A stretch of DNA of 64,000 bases from Actinomycetes bacterium (GTDB lineage Bacteria > Actinomycetota > Actinomycetes > DATJPE01). Where the stretch lies: contig DATJPE010000029.1 of NCBI GenBank assembly GCA_035506535.1, positions 121,657 through 185,656 of the forward strand, given 5' to 3'. Position 1 is the first letter of the stretch. Each line of letters opens with the position of its first letter. Under the pieces are notes generated by a model, which was not told where the DNA came from, ran no database searches, and saw only the letters and a list, made by a program, of their open reading frames with translations. A program made the position numbers and the translations under genes. Positions 9,301-17,041 of the stretch are shown in pieces.

Positions 9301-9612
9301 CGCAAGCACGACGGCTCCCTGCCGATCGTCGGCGTCAACACCTTCCTCCGACCGGGAGGGGAGCAGGTCTCGGAGTCCCTCGAGCTGGCGAGGGCGACCC
9401 AGGACGAGAAGGCCTCGCAGCTCGACCGACTGCGCGACTTCCAGGAGCGGCACCGCCAGGAGTCTCCCGCGGCGCTGGAACGGCTGAAGAAGGTGGCCGT
9501 GTCGGGCGGCAACCTCTTCGAGGAGCTGCTGTCGGCGGTTCGGGTCTGCTCGCTCGGCCAGATCACGGACGCCTTCTTCGAGGTGGGCGGCCAGTACCGC
9601 CGCAACGTGTGA
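6385..9612 (+). CDS. icmF: IcmF, fused isobutyryl-CoA mutase with G-protein chaperone domain
   Basis: Adenosylcobalamin-dependent enzyme interconverting isobutyryl-CoA and n-butyryl-CoA. Domains in order: B12-binding (FDGHDAAINIMRR, DxHxxG-type His), MeaB-like GTPase with P-loop GITGTGGSGKSS near residue 195, linker, and large mutase domain from about residue 530. The two specificity positions are Phe580 (ARMFAG) and Gln724 (GQNT), 144 residues apart. This is the isobutyryl-CoA pair, in contrast to Tyr/Arg in methylmalonyl-CoA mutase. GTG at 6385 is preferred because GGGAGGT lies 6 nt upstream; a GTG at 6370 is also in frame. Likely role: valine or isobutyrate metabolism. Confidence 0.95.
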   Translation: MALHQPVNPVRFVTAASLFDGHDAAINIMRRLLQSQGAEVVHLGHDRSVEEVVTAALQEDVQGVAVSSYQGGHLEYFSYLVDRLRERGAGHVRVYGGGGGVIVASEIETLARLGVRIFSPADGQRLGLPGMVSQLVQECDTDLARGGADLTAVASGAQPALARAITVLEAGADPGLPEAVRAAAGGRRAPVLGITGTGGSGKSSLTDELVRRLRRDSQDKLRVAVIAVDPTRRRGGGALLGDRIRMNALDPQVVFFRSLATRHAGAVLPPALDDVIQVCSLAGYDLVIVETPGIGQGDAAIVPHADVSLYVMTPEYGAASQLEKIDMLDFADVVAINKYERRGAEDARRDVARQLVRSREAFGVPWEEMPVFGTSAARFDDDGVSALYHHLKGLLVEYGLPDFEGVLPLVTGRTSTGLVGVLPKGRERYLAEIAETVRGYHRRTDQQAVLVRRRQQLRETSALLSSAGEREAAERVDGLLASVESALDPQSLDTLERWPAVRASYEGDQQVYAVRGREVVTPLTRTTLSGTDVPRVALPPDDDDATLYSFLRAENLPGFFPFTAGVFPFKRTEEDPARMFAGEGDPARTNRRFHLLSQGQPATRLSTAFDSVTLYGRDPSPRPDVYGKVGTSGVSVATLQDMKDLYAGFDLCSPTTSVSMTINGPAPTILAMFFDTAIDQQVERFRAEEGREPDPGELDEIAARTVATVRGTVQADILKEDQGQNTCIFSTEFSLRAMADIQQWFIEHGVRNFYSVSISGYHIAEAGANPISQLAFTLANGFTYVESYLARGMRIDDFAPNLSFFFSNGMDAEYTVIGRVARRIWAIAMKERYGASERAQKLKYHVQTSGRSLHAQEMSFNDIRTTLQALCALYDNANSLHTNAYDEAVTTPTEDSVRRALAIQLVIDKEWGLAMNENPLQGSYIVEQLTDLVEEAVLLEFERLADRGGVLGAMETGYQRGKIQDESMLYERRKHDGSLPIVGVNTFLRPGGEQVSESLELARATQDEKASQLDRLRDFQERHRQESPAALERLKKVAVSGGNLFEELLSAVRVCSLGQITDAFFEVGGQYRRNV

Positions 9613-9613
9613 G

Positions 9614-9677
9614 GTCGCTCAGTCCGCACAGAGCTCCATCCTGACGTCGCTCAGTCTGCGCTCAGCTCCATGACGAC
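9614..9677. repeat. Degenerate 32-bp tandem duplication at the galM 3' end
   Basis: Positions 9614-9645 and 9646-9677 are two copies of a 32-bp unit sharing GTCGCTCAGTC and AGCTCCAT. The inner copy encodes the end of aldose epimerase (MELSAD-stop on the minus strand); the outer copy encodes a relic tail (MELCAD-stop) in another frame. It looks like a decayed slippage duplication. Confidence 0.6.
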
Positions 9678-10706
9678 CTCGTGGCGGTAGGTCCGACCGG
9701 CCCGTACCGTCGCGCTCGGGAAGTGTGCGATGTTCGGAGAGTCCGGGAAGGTCTGGGTCTCCAGCGCGAAGCCCGCGTAACGGGCGTACGTCGAACCGCG
9801 CTTGCCGTGGACGAGGCCGTCCAGGTGCCCACAGGCGTACATCTGCACGCCGGGCTGGTCGGTCCAGAGGCGAAGGCGCCGCCCGGAGCGGAGGTCGTGG
9901 GCGCTGGCGGCCTGAGCAAGGCCGTGGGTGCTGGCGGCCTGAGCAAGGCCGTGGGTGCCGGGGCGCTCGCGCAGGCACCAGGTGTGGTCGTAGTCCGCCC
10001 GGCCGTGGGCGTCCCCGATCGGGCGAGGCGAGCGGAAGTCGTACCTCGTGCCCGCGACGGCCAGGATCTCTCCTGTCGGGAGCAGCTCCTCGTCCACGGG
10101 GACGTAGAAGTCGCCGGCGAGGCACAGGTGCTGGCCGAGGACGTCTCCGCGGTCGTGACCGGCGAGGTTGAAATAGGAGTGATGGGCCATGTTGATGACG
10201 GTCGTCGCGTCGGGGACCGCCTCCATGACGATGTGGAGCAGGTTCCCGACCAGCGTGTACGTGCAGCTCGCCGTACAAGCTCCCGGGTAGCCCATGTCGC
10301 CGTCCGGGCTGAGGAGGTGGAAGGAGATCCCGGTGCCGTCCGCCGTGAGGGCGGCGTCCCAGAGTCGCTGGTCCCAGCCGTCACCGCCGCCGTGCAGGTG
10401 GTGAGCGCCCTCGTTCGCGTCGAGCCGGACCTCCGCGCCCTCGAGCCGGAACCGCGCGTCCCTGATCCGGTTCGCGTAACGGCCGATCGTGGCGCCGACG
10501 AACAGCGACCGGTGCCGGACGTAGGACTCGATGTCGTCGAAGCCCAGGACCACGTCGGCTGGCCGCCCGTCACGGTCGGGGACGTGCAGCTCCACGAGCC
10601 GCGCCCCGTGGTCCGACACTCGTGCCGTCACACCGGCGCCCCCGTCGAGGACGTACGCGTGCACCTCGCGACCGCCGACGACACCGAAGGCCTCCTCGCG
10701 GATCAC
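9651..10706 (-). CDS. galM: Aldose 1-epimerase (mutarotase)
   Basis: A 351-residue mutarotase interconverting alpha and beta anomers of hexoses in the cytoplasm. The segment GATIGRYANRIRDARFRL, the catalytic His in NEGAHHLHGG, the second His in MAHHSYFNLAGH and the C-terminal base near FALETQTFPDSPN are all present. The GTG at 10706 is chosen because GGAGAGG precedes it; the frame stays open further upstream without homology. Residues just before RSGRRLRLWTDQPGVQ hold a doubled 9-residue unit (THGLAQAAS), a recent in-frame duplication. The gene stands alone, divergent from the decarboxylase operon. Confidence 0.9.
   Translation of the reverse strand: MIREEAFGVVGGREVHAYVLDGGAGVTARVSDHGARLVELHVPDRDGRPADVVLGFDDIESYVRHRSLFVGATIGRYANRIRDARFRLEGAEVRLDANEGAHHLHGGGDGWDQRLWDAALTADGTGISFHLLSPDGDMGYPGACTASCTYTLVGNLLHIVMEAVPDATTVINMAHHSYFNLAGHDRGDVLGQHLCLAGDFYVPVDEELLPTGEILAVAGTRYDFRSPRPIGDAHGRADYDHTWCLRERPGTHGLAQAASTHGLAQAASAHDLRSGRRLRLWTDQPGVQMYACGHLDGLVHGKRGSTYARYAGFALETQTFPDSPNIAHFPSATVRAGRTYRHEVVMELSAD
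9904..9957. repeat. Exact 27-bp tandem duplication inside galM
   Basis: Two identical 27-bp copies (9904-9930 and 9931-9957) lie head to tail and keep the frame, doubling the peptide THGLAQAAS in the encoded epimerase. Exact identity suggests a recent replication-slippage event. Confidence 0.85.
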
Positions 10707-10839
10707 GTCATCCTCTCCGGTCGTCTCGGGGGTTCTCCCAGCCAACCACGCCGGGAGCCGCCGACGGCATGGCTCGCCTGGCTGCGGCCTGTGGGCGCCA
10801 TTTCCCGCGATACGGTACGGAGGTGGCGACGGACCTTCC

Positions 10840-12264
10840 ATGGACCACGTCGTGACGCTCAAGGTCGACCTTCGCGACGAACGCGCCGACGCGCTGAACC
10901 ACGGGCTGGAGTTGCTCGCTGAGGCGTGGCACAGCTTCGATGCCCCCCGCCCCATGCAGCCTCCGGTCTCGGACCGCACGACCGGCCTCATCGGCGGGCC
11001 TCTGCCCGAGGTCGGGGTCGGTGTGCGTGCTGCCCTCGACGGCGCGGCGGTGGTCCTCGACGAGAGCCTCGCCCAGTCCAGGCCGCGCTTCTTCGGCTAC
11101 ATCGCGTCCTCCGGGCTCGAGTCGGCGGTGCTCGCCGACGCCATGGCCACCTCCCACGACGTCAACCTCGCCGCCGAGTCGGGCGGCGCGGAGCTCGTCG
11201 AGCGGACCGCGCTCCAGTGGCTGGGCGAGTTCGTGGGCTTCCCCGCGCACGGTGGGACGTTCACCAGCGGCGGCATGCTCTCGAACCTCACGGCGCTCGT
11301 GGCTGCCCGGACGCGCGCGGTCCCGGCCAGTCGCATCGAGGGCGTCGACGGGCGTCGCCTGACCGTCTACACGTCTCTGGACGCTCACGCCAGCATCGAG
11401 CGGGCGGTCGAAGTCCTCGGTATCGGGCGTGGGCAGCTTCGTGGCGTGCCGGTGGACGCTCGGCGCCGGATGGACCCGTCGGCTCTGGCCGCGATGGTCG
11501 CCTCCGACGTGGCGGGCGGGCTGCAGCCGGTCGCTGTCGTGGCGACCGCGGGGACGACGCTGACCGGTGCGGTGGACCCGATCGATGCCATCGCGGACGT
11601 GGCGCGCGAGCACGGGATGTGGCTGCACGTCGACGGCGCCTACGGCCTGCCGGCCGCCTCGACCGAGGTCGTCCGCCACCTGTTCCGGGGTCTCGACCGG
11701 GCGGACTCGGCGTCGATGGACGCGCACAAGTGGATGTACGTCCCGAAGGCGTGCGGTGTCCTGCTCGTGCGCGACGTCTCCGTGCTGATGGGTGCGTTCC
11801 GCCACGAGTCGGCGTACATGATCGAGGAGGAGGGGTACAGCCACCCCGTCGACGCGACGCTGGAGTACTCGAGGCCGTTCCGGTCCCTCAAGCTCTGGAC
11901 GGCGCTGCGGGCCCACGGCGCCGCCGCGTTCCGAGGCGCCATCGGGGGCAACATCGAGCTCGCTCGCGAGCTCGTCGAGCTGGTGCGTGCGCACCCGCGG
12001 ATGCAGCTGCTCGTCGAGGAGCCCGACCTGTCGGTCGTACCGTTTCGTCGTATCCCCGCGAAGGGCGACGTCGACGCGCACAACATGCGGCTCGCCCGCC
12101 TCATGCAGTCCGACGGCAGGGTGTACGTGACCAGCGCGGTCATCGACGGTGTCGCCTGCCTGCGCCCGTGCGTGGTGAACTTCCGCACCACCTCCGAGGA
12201 CGTGGCCGCCATCGTCGAGGTGGCCGACGAGCTCGGGGTTCGCCTCGAGCAGGGAAGAGCCTGA
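10840..12264 (+). CDS. PLP-dependent group II amino-acid decarboxylase 1
   Basis: A 474-residue fold-type I PLP enzyme of the glutamate/aromatic-amino-acid decarboxylase superfamily. The PLP-binding Asp is in WLHVDGAYGL, and the Schiff-base lysine is in SMDAHKWMY, followed by GVLLVRD. The substrate cannot be read from the sequence. ATG at 10840 is the most upstream start keeping the family N-terminus. The next gene begins 3 nt after its stop and the operon ends with a second, different decarboxylase, so the two may act on related amino acids or have separate steps in one pathway. Confidence 0.85.
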   Translation: MDHVVTLKVDLRDERADALNHGLELLAEAWHSFDAPRPMQPPVSDRTTGLIGGPLPEVGVGVRAALDGAAVVLDESLAQSRPRFFGYIASSGLESAVLADAMATSHDVNLAAESGGAELVERTALQWLGEFVGFPAHGGTFTSGGMLSNLTALVAARTRAVPASRIEGVDGRRLTVYTSLDAHASIERAVEVLGIGRGQLRGVPVDARRRMDPSALAAMVASDVAGGLQPVAVVATAGTTLTGAVDPIDAIADVAREHGMWLHVDGAYGLPAASTEVVRHLFRGLDRADSASMDAHKWMYVPKACGVLLVRDVSVLMGAFRHESAYMIEEEGYSHPVDATLEYSRPFRSLKLWTALRAHGAAAFRGAIGGNIELARELVELVRAHPRMQLLVEEPDLSVVPFRRIPAKGDVDAHNMRLARLMQSDGRVYVTSAVIDGVACLRPCVVNFRTTSEDVAAIVEVADELGVRLEQGRA

Positions 12265-12267
12265 CTC

Positions 12268-14016
12268 GTGTTCTCCACGACGTGGCGTACCTCGCCGCGA
12301 GCGTACGGGGTGCGGCGAGACCGCGGGACGAAGGTCCCGACCTCGTCCGGGGTCAGGCTGGACTGCGACGTCTTCCGCCCCGACGCCGACGGGCGGTTCC
12401 CGGTGATCCTCAGCCTGGCGCCGTACCCGATCGAGGACCAGGCGGCGCCGCTGACCCCTGGTCCCATGCGCTATCCCAACGCCCACATCGAGGCGGGTGA
12501 CCCGCATTTCTACGCGCGTCGCGGCTACGTGCACGTCGTGGGCAACCTCCCGGGCACAGGGGAGTCCGAGGGCTTCTTCGACCACATGGGTCCGGACACC
12601 ATCAGGGCCGTCTACGACGCGATCGCGTGGTGCGCCGAGCAGCCGTGGAGCGACGGCAACGTCGGCATGTTCGGGATGTCCTACTACGGGATGATCCAGC
12701 CGCTGGTGGCCATGCTCGAGCCCCCCGCCCTGAAGGCCATCTTCTGCCCGTTCTCGGTGACCGACCAGTACCGCGACACCTATTACAAGGGCGGCATCTT
12801 CGGGTACGCGTTCCTGCGGGGCTGGTCAGTGGCGCTGCGGCGGGCGCGGCTTCGCGCGACGTACGCCGAGAGCGTCGGCGAGGACCGGTTCCGCGAGCTC
12901 GTCGAGCGCGCGAAGGCGGACCCGGAGAACCAGCTCGTGCCCTCGGTCATGGAGGTGCTGGCCGACGTCGACGACCCGGTGAACCGCTTCCTGGCCGAGA
13001 TCGTGGTCAACCCGCTGCTCGGTGAGCACTACGACCCGCGCTGCGTCGACTACTCCCGCGGCTGCACCGTGCCGGGCTACTTCGGCGCCTGCTGGGGCAT
13101 CTACGGACTGCACCTGCCGGGCGCGTTCCGGTCGTTCACGCGGTGGAACGGACCGGCCCGGCTGACCATCGGTCCACCGGCCTACCTCGACCGCCCGATC
13201 GTGCAGTACCAGTACGAATCGCTGCGCTGGTTCGACCACTGGCTCAAGGGCAACGACACCGGGCTGATGGACGAGCCGCCGGTGCAGGTCTTCGTCGACA
13301 ACGCAAACGAGTGGCGCTCGGGACAGACCTGGCCGCTGACGCAGACCCGGTTCACGCCGTTCTACCTCCACGAAAACGGCCTGCTGTTCGAGCGGGAGTT
13401 CTGGCCGCACGAGCCCCACGACGTCATCACCGACTCGCCGCTGGAGCGAGGGGGCGTCTCGTACGCGACACCCGCCTTCCGCGACGACGTCGAGCTCTGC
13501 GGACCCGTCGTTCTCACCCTGTTCGCGTCGACGACCGGCACCGAGGCGCTGTTCTTCGCCTCCCTGCACGAGGTGGGGCCGGACGGCGCGGACCGGCTGC
13601 TGACCCGGGGCTGGCTGCGCGGCTCGCAGCGCGAGCTCGACGAGGACGAGTCGACGCCCTGGTGGCCGGTCCACCGGCACCGCCGGCGAGTCCCCATGGA
13701 GCCGGGCGAGATCTACGAGCTGGCCGTCGACATCCGCCCGATCGGGGTGCTGCTGCGGGCCGGGAGCCGGCTTCGCCTCACGATCCGGACCACGGACGTC
13801 GGCGACCCGAACCCCGACATCCTGTCCGACCACGCGGTCGGGCTCGTGTCCGGAGCCCAGCACAACCGGGTGTTCATCCACCACGACGAGGACCATCCCT
13901 CCGTGCTGGTGCTGCCCGTGACGCGAGGCAACCGCATCGGCACCTTCCTCTCCGGCGGGCGCCTGGAGCCGCTCGCCGCCGCCCACGGCACCGACAGCAG
14001 CGGAGGAGGTCACTGA
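12268..14016 (+). CDS. CocE/NonD-family serine hydrolase (X-Pro dipeptidyl-peptidase-like)
   Basis: A 582-residue hydrolase of the peptidase S15/cocaine esterase family. The N-terminal alpha/beta domain contains the nucleophile motif GMSYYG (Ser138), and the C-terminal half (from about residue 380) is the jelly-roll X-Pro_dipeptidase C domain with SRLRLTIRTTDVGDPNP. Such enzymes hydrolyse esters or amides such as cocaine, glutaryl-cephalosporin or X-Pro peptides. No signal peptide is seen, so it is probably cytoplasmic. It lies between a decarboxylase and a VOC protein with gaps of 3 and 1 nt, so it is part of one operon. Confidence 0.88.
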   Translation: MFSTTWRTSPRAYGVRRDRGTKVPTSSGVRLDCDVFRPDADGRFPVILSLAPYPIEDQAAPLTPGPMRYPNAHIEAGDPHFYARRGYVHVVGNLPGTGESEGFFDHMGPDTIRAVYDAIAWCAEQPWSDGNVGMFGMSYYGMIQPLVAMLEPPALKAIFCPFSVTDQYRDTYYKGGIFGYAFLRGWSVALRRARLRATYAESVGEDRFRELVERAKADPENQLVPSVMEVLADVDDPVNRFLAEIVVNPLLGEHYDPRCVDYSRGCTVPGYFGACWGIYGLHLPGAFRSFTRWNGPARLTIGPPAYLDRPIVQYQYESLRWFDHWLKGNDTGLMDEPPVQVFVDNANEWRSGQTWPLTQTRFTPFYLHENGLLFEREFWPHEPHDVITDSPLERGGVSYATPAFRDDVELCGPVVLTLFASTTGTEALFFASLHEVGPDGADRLLTRGWLRGSQRELDEDESTPWWPVHRHRRRVPMEPGEIYELAVDIRPIGVLLRAGSRLRLTIRTTDVGDPNPDILSDHAVGLVSGAQHNRVFIHHDEDHPSVLVLPVTRGNRIGTFLSGGRLEPLAAAHGTDSSGGGH

Positions 14017-14017
14017 G

Positions 14018-14590
14018 ATGCCAGGCGATCCGGCCCGGTCCGACGAACCGCTGCAGGTGCCGACGGTGGGGCCACGTCCGTTGCACCACGTCGGCTACTG
14101 GGTGGACAGCCTCGACACGGCCGTCGCCGACGCGCTCCAGCTGGGACTCGGCCCGTTCCTGGTCCATGCACACATCGCGTTCGACACCTTCGACGTGCCG
14201 GGGCGTCCGGTCGGGCTCGGGCCGGTGGTCTTCGACCACTCCGCCGCGTTCGCCGCCTGGGGACCCGTCGTCGTCGAGTACGGCGAGGTGCACGCCATCG
14301 ATCCCGAGCTTGCGGACGCCTATGGCGTCGCTCCGGGGGCGGTGAGCCACGTCTCCTGGGTCGTGGACGACCTGGACCGGGAGTGCGACCTGCTGGCGCC
14401 GATGGGCTGCCGGGTCATCAACACGGCGACGACGGGGCCCATCTCGGTCGCCTGGCTGAGCGGCGGCCGGCTCTTCCCGCACCCCATCGAGCTGCATCGG
14501 GCCTCCCCGGCGATCCTGGGCATGCACGACCGCCTCGTCGGCCTGTCCTCCGGCTGGGACGGGACCGAGCCGATGAGACCGATGCGATGA
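14018..14590 (+). CDS. VOC superfamily (glyoxalase fold) protein
   Basis: A 190-residue protein with a vicinal-oxygen-chelate fold. It opens with PLHHVGYWVDSLDTAVADAL and repeats the pattern in SHVSWVVDDLDRECDLL, resembling lactoylglutathione lyase/methylmalonyl-CoA-epimerase relatives. Candidate metal ligands are the His residues in LHHVG and SHVSW and a Glu near PIELH. It starts 1 nt after the hydrolase stop. Family assignment is firm; the reaction is unknown. Confidence 0.75.
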   Translation: MPGDPARSDEPLQVPTVGPRPLHHVGYWVDSLDTAVADALQLGLGPFLVHAHIAFDTFDVPGRPVGLGPVVFDHSAAFAAWGPVVVEYGEVHAIDPELADAYGVAPGAVSHVSWVVDDLDRECDLLAPMGCRVINTATTGPISVAWLSGGRLFPHPIELHRASPAILGMHDRLVGLSSGWDGTEPMRPMR

Positions 14591-14600
14591 CGGAGGAACG

Positions 14601-16040
14601 GTGACGCCCGAGGAGTTTCGAGCGGCGGGCCATGCGCTGGTGGACTGGGTCGCCGACTTCAGGACCCGGCTGCCCGAGCTGCCCGTGCGCAGTGGAGTCG
14701 CGCCCGGCGACGTACGCGCGCAGCTGCCCACGAGCGCACCCGAGCGGCCCCAGCCGTTCGCCGAGGTGCTCGCCGACCTCGACCGCGTCGTGGTCCCCGG
14801 CCTGACCCAGGTGCAGCATCCCGGCTACTTCGGCTGGTTCCCCTCCAACGCCTCCCTCGCCTCGGTGCTCGGCGACCTGGCCTCCTCAGGGCTCGGGGGC
14901 CTCGGCATCACGTGGCAGTCGGCGCCCGCGCTCACCGAGGTGGAGGAGGTGGTGACCGACTGGCTGCGCGAGCTGTGCGGCCTCGGACCCTCCTGGCGCG
15001 GTGCCATCCACGACACGGCGTCAACCGCGTGCCTGGTCGCGATGCTGGCCGCGCGAGAGCGGGCCAGCGACCTGTCCGAGCTGCGCGGCGGCCTCCAGGC
15101 GGAGCCGGCCCCGCTCACGGTGTACGCGTCGACGCAGGCGCACTCGTCGGTGCCCAAGGCGGTGCTGCTCGCCGGCTACGGGCGGGACAACCTGCGACTG
15201 GTCGAGGTGGACCCGAAGACCTACGCGATCGACGTCGCGCAGCTGCGCGAGGCGATGGCGGCCGACGCGGCCGCCGGCCGGCGACCGGCCGCAGTGGTGG
15301 CGTCGGTGGGGACCACGGCGACGACCGCGGTCGACCCGGTCCGAGAGGTCGTGGCCGCGGCCGCCGAGCACCGGGCCTGGGTGCACGTCGACGCGGCCAT
15401 GGCGGGCTCGGCCATGCTGCTGCCCGAGTGCCGGTGGATGGTCGACGGGGTCGAGGGCGCCGACTCCCTGGGCTGGAACCCGCACAAGTGGCTCGGCACC
15501 GTGCTGGACACCTCGCTGCTCTACGTCCGCGACGTCGACCATCTGGTGCGCGTCATGTCGACGAACCCGTCGTACCTGCGGTCCTCCGTCGACGGCGAGG
15601 TCACCCAGTACAAGGACTGGGGCATCCCGCTGGGCCGGCGCTTCCGCGCGCTCAAGCTGTGGTTCCACCTCCGCCTGGACGGGGCCGAGGCGATCCGGGC
15701 CCGGCTGCGACGCGACCTCGCGAACGCCCAGTGGCTGGCCGAGCAGGTCCACGCGGAGCCCGGGTGGGAGGTGATCGCGCCTGTGACGTTGCAGACGGTC
15801 TGCGTCCGCCACGTCCCCGAGTCGCTGCGCGCGGACGACGGTTCGGTCCGCGACGTCGACGCGCTGGACGCCCACACCCTGCGCTGGGTCGAGGCCGTGA
15901 ACGCGACCGGGCGCGCGTTCCTGACACCCGCCGTCATCGACGGCCGGTGGACGGTGCGCATCTCGGTCGGTGCCGAGCCGACGCAGCGCGACGACGTGGC
16001 CGCGATGTGGCAGCTCTGCCGCCATGCGGTGGTGGACTGA
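14601..16040 (+). CDS. PLP-dependent aromatic-L-amino-acid decarboxylase type protein 2
   Basis: A 479-residue PLP enzyme of the aromatic amino-acid decarboxylase branch. Family features are FRAAGHALVDWVADF at the N-terminus, HPGYFGWFPSNASLASVLGDL for the substrate pocket, the PLP Asp in VHVDAAMAGSAMLLPE and the lysine in WNPHKW. Where animal and plant enzymes usually read DAAYAG, this one has DAAMAG, so the substrate may differ. A GTG start with GGAGG 5 nt upstream is clear. It is last in the four-gene operon and belongs to a different branch from the first decarboxylase. Confidence 0.88.
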   Translation: MTPEEFRAAGHALVDWVADFRTRLPELPVRSGVAPGDVRAQLPTSAPERPQPFAEVLADLDRVVVPGLTQVQHPGYFGWFPSNASLASVLGDLASSGLGGLGITWQSAPALTEVEEVVTDWLRELCGLGPSWRGAIHDTASTACLVAMLAARERASDLSELRGGLQAEPAPLTVYASTQAHSSVPKAVLLAGYGRDNLRLVEVDPKTYAIDVAQLREAMAADAAAGRRPAAVVASVGTTATTAVDPVREVVAAAAEHRAWVHVDAAMAGSAMLLPECRWMVDGVEGADSLGWNPHKWLGTVLDTSLLYVRDVDHLVRVMSTNPSYLRSSVDGEVTQYKDWGIPLGRRFRALKLWFHLRLDGAEAIRARLRRDLANAQWLAEQVHAEPGWEVIAPVTLQTVCVRHVPESLRADDGSVRDVDALDAHTLRWVEAVNATGRAFLTPAVIDGRWTVRISVGAEPTQRDDVAAMWQLCRHAVVD

Positions 16041-16089
16041 GGACCGCGGTGGGGCCGCCTGACGCGATCGCGCGGAATCGGCGGTGCGC

Positions 16090-16401
16090 TCAGAGGTCGA
16101 CGGTGATGCGGATGCGGAGGACGTCGCCGACCTCGAGGTCCTCGGCCTTGCGCACGGCGTCCTTCACCGGGACGACGTACCCGCCGTCCTTGGGGAACAG
16201 CGAAGTGCGCCATCGCGTGTCCCCGACCTGGACGCCGACCGGGATCATCCCCCAGCCGTACGTCACCGAGCGGGCGACGGCCTCCAGCTCGACAGCCTGC
16301 GCGTCGGGGACGCTGACGAAGTGGAACGGCGACGGGCCGCGCCAGTGCCAGAGCTCGCCGCTGAACTCCAGGTCCACGCGGTCAGGATAGGAGCCGGGCA
16401 C
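16090..16401 (-). CDS. DUF1905 domain protein
   Basis: A 103-residue protein that is a single DUF1905 beta-barrel domain. It opens with VDLEFSGELWHWRGPSPFHFVSVP, continues with GWGMIPVGVQVGDTRWRTSLFPKDGGYVVPVK and closes with LEVGDVLRIRITVD, all typical of the family. The domain often occurs beside YdeI-type proteins, but its function is not known. It converges on the decarboxylase operon. Confidence 0.8.
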   Translation of the reverse strand: MPGSYPDRVDLEFSGELWHWRGPSPFHFVSVPDAQAVELEAVARSVTYGWGMIPVGVQVGDTRWRTSLFPKDGGYVVPVKDAVRKAEDLEVGDVLRIRITVDL

Positions 16402-16443
16402 GTCCGCCGGATGGGTGTGCAGGCGGCTGCGCGGAGGCCGGCG

Positions 16444-16938
16444 TCACAGGTGCTCCGTCGACGGGTCCAGCGCCTCCTCGGCGGCCAGGCAGACGGCCCG
16501 CAGCACCGCGGCGTCCCCGCCGTAGTGCAGCGGCCCGGCCCCGTCGGTCACCAGGAGCTCCGCCAGCGCCACCCCGCGCGGGGACACCGGTCCCGGTGCC
16601 CGCAGCCGCTCGGCGAGACGCTGCAGGTCACCGGCGCACGCCCGGACCGCCCGCCGGGTCCGCGGTGACTGCATGGGGAAGCCGGACGGGGCGGCGCCCG
16701 CCACGGAGACGCCCGCCTGCGCCATGATCCGGCAGATCGCGTCGGCGATCAGGCTCCGGTGCCCGGTCATCACGAGGTACTGGGCCCGCAGGGAGTGCTC
16801 GACGCTGGTGTCCGCCGAGACCCCGGCGGCCAGGTCCTGGTCCCAGTGCGGCCCGAACAGCCGCACCATGGCCTTGCGCACCGGTCCGGCGTGGCGGACG
16901 ACGATCGTGTCGTCGCGCTCGAGGAGCACCCACGTCAC
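16444..16938 (-). CDS. Hypothetical protein
   Basis: An unrecognised 164-residue soluble protein. It has no signal peptide, membrane segment or metal motif that I can see; the N-terminal strand TWVLLERDDTIVVRHAGP and a helical Ala/Arg-rich remainder suggest a compact alpha/beta fold. GTG at 16938 has GGAGG at good spacing; an upstream start at 16995 lacks one. It precedes the DUF1905 gene on the same strand by 42 nt. Codon use matches its neighbours, so it is probably a real gene. Confidence 0.6.
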   Translation of the reverse strand: MTWVLLERDDTIVVRHAGPVRKAMVRLFGPHWDQDLAAGVSADTSVEHSLRAQYLVMTGHRSLIADAICRIMAQAGVSVAGAAPSGFPMQSPRTRRAVRACAGDLQRLAERLRAPGPVSPRGVALAELLVTDGAGPLHYGGDAAVLRAVCLAAEEALDPSTEHL

Positions 16939-16967
16939 GGCGCCACCTCCGGTCTCGCCCGTGGCCT

Positions 16968-16982
16968 GTCCTTGACAAGGAC
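16968..16982. promoter_or_regulatory. Perfect 15-bp palindrome upstream of hypothetical gene
   Basis: GTCCTTGACAAGGAC has 7-nt perfect arms about a central A. It lies 30 nt upstream of the hypothetical gene and 60 nt downstream of the esterase stop. It may be an operator overlapping a -35 box or simply a short hairpin. Confidence 0.35.
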
Positions 16983-17041
16983 CCGTCGACACCATTCAAC
17001 GCCTACCTGCGGACGTCGGTGACAGCCCCCTGAGGCCGGGC

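Noticed and set aside
6337..9453. 1038-residue open frame antisense to icmF
   Set aside because: It mirrors the codon bias of icmF, has no recognisable domain and lacks an independent ribosome site. The same holds for the other long antisense frames in the window.
9619..10278. Second frame over galM ending in a relic tail
   Set aside because: It is the out-of-frame shadow of galM; only its final codons (duplicate tail) are of interest and are listed as a repeat.
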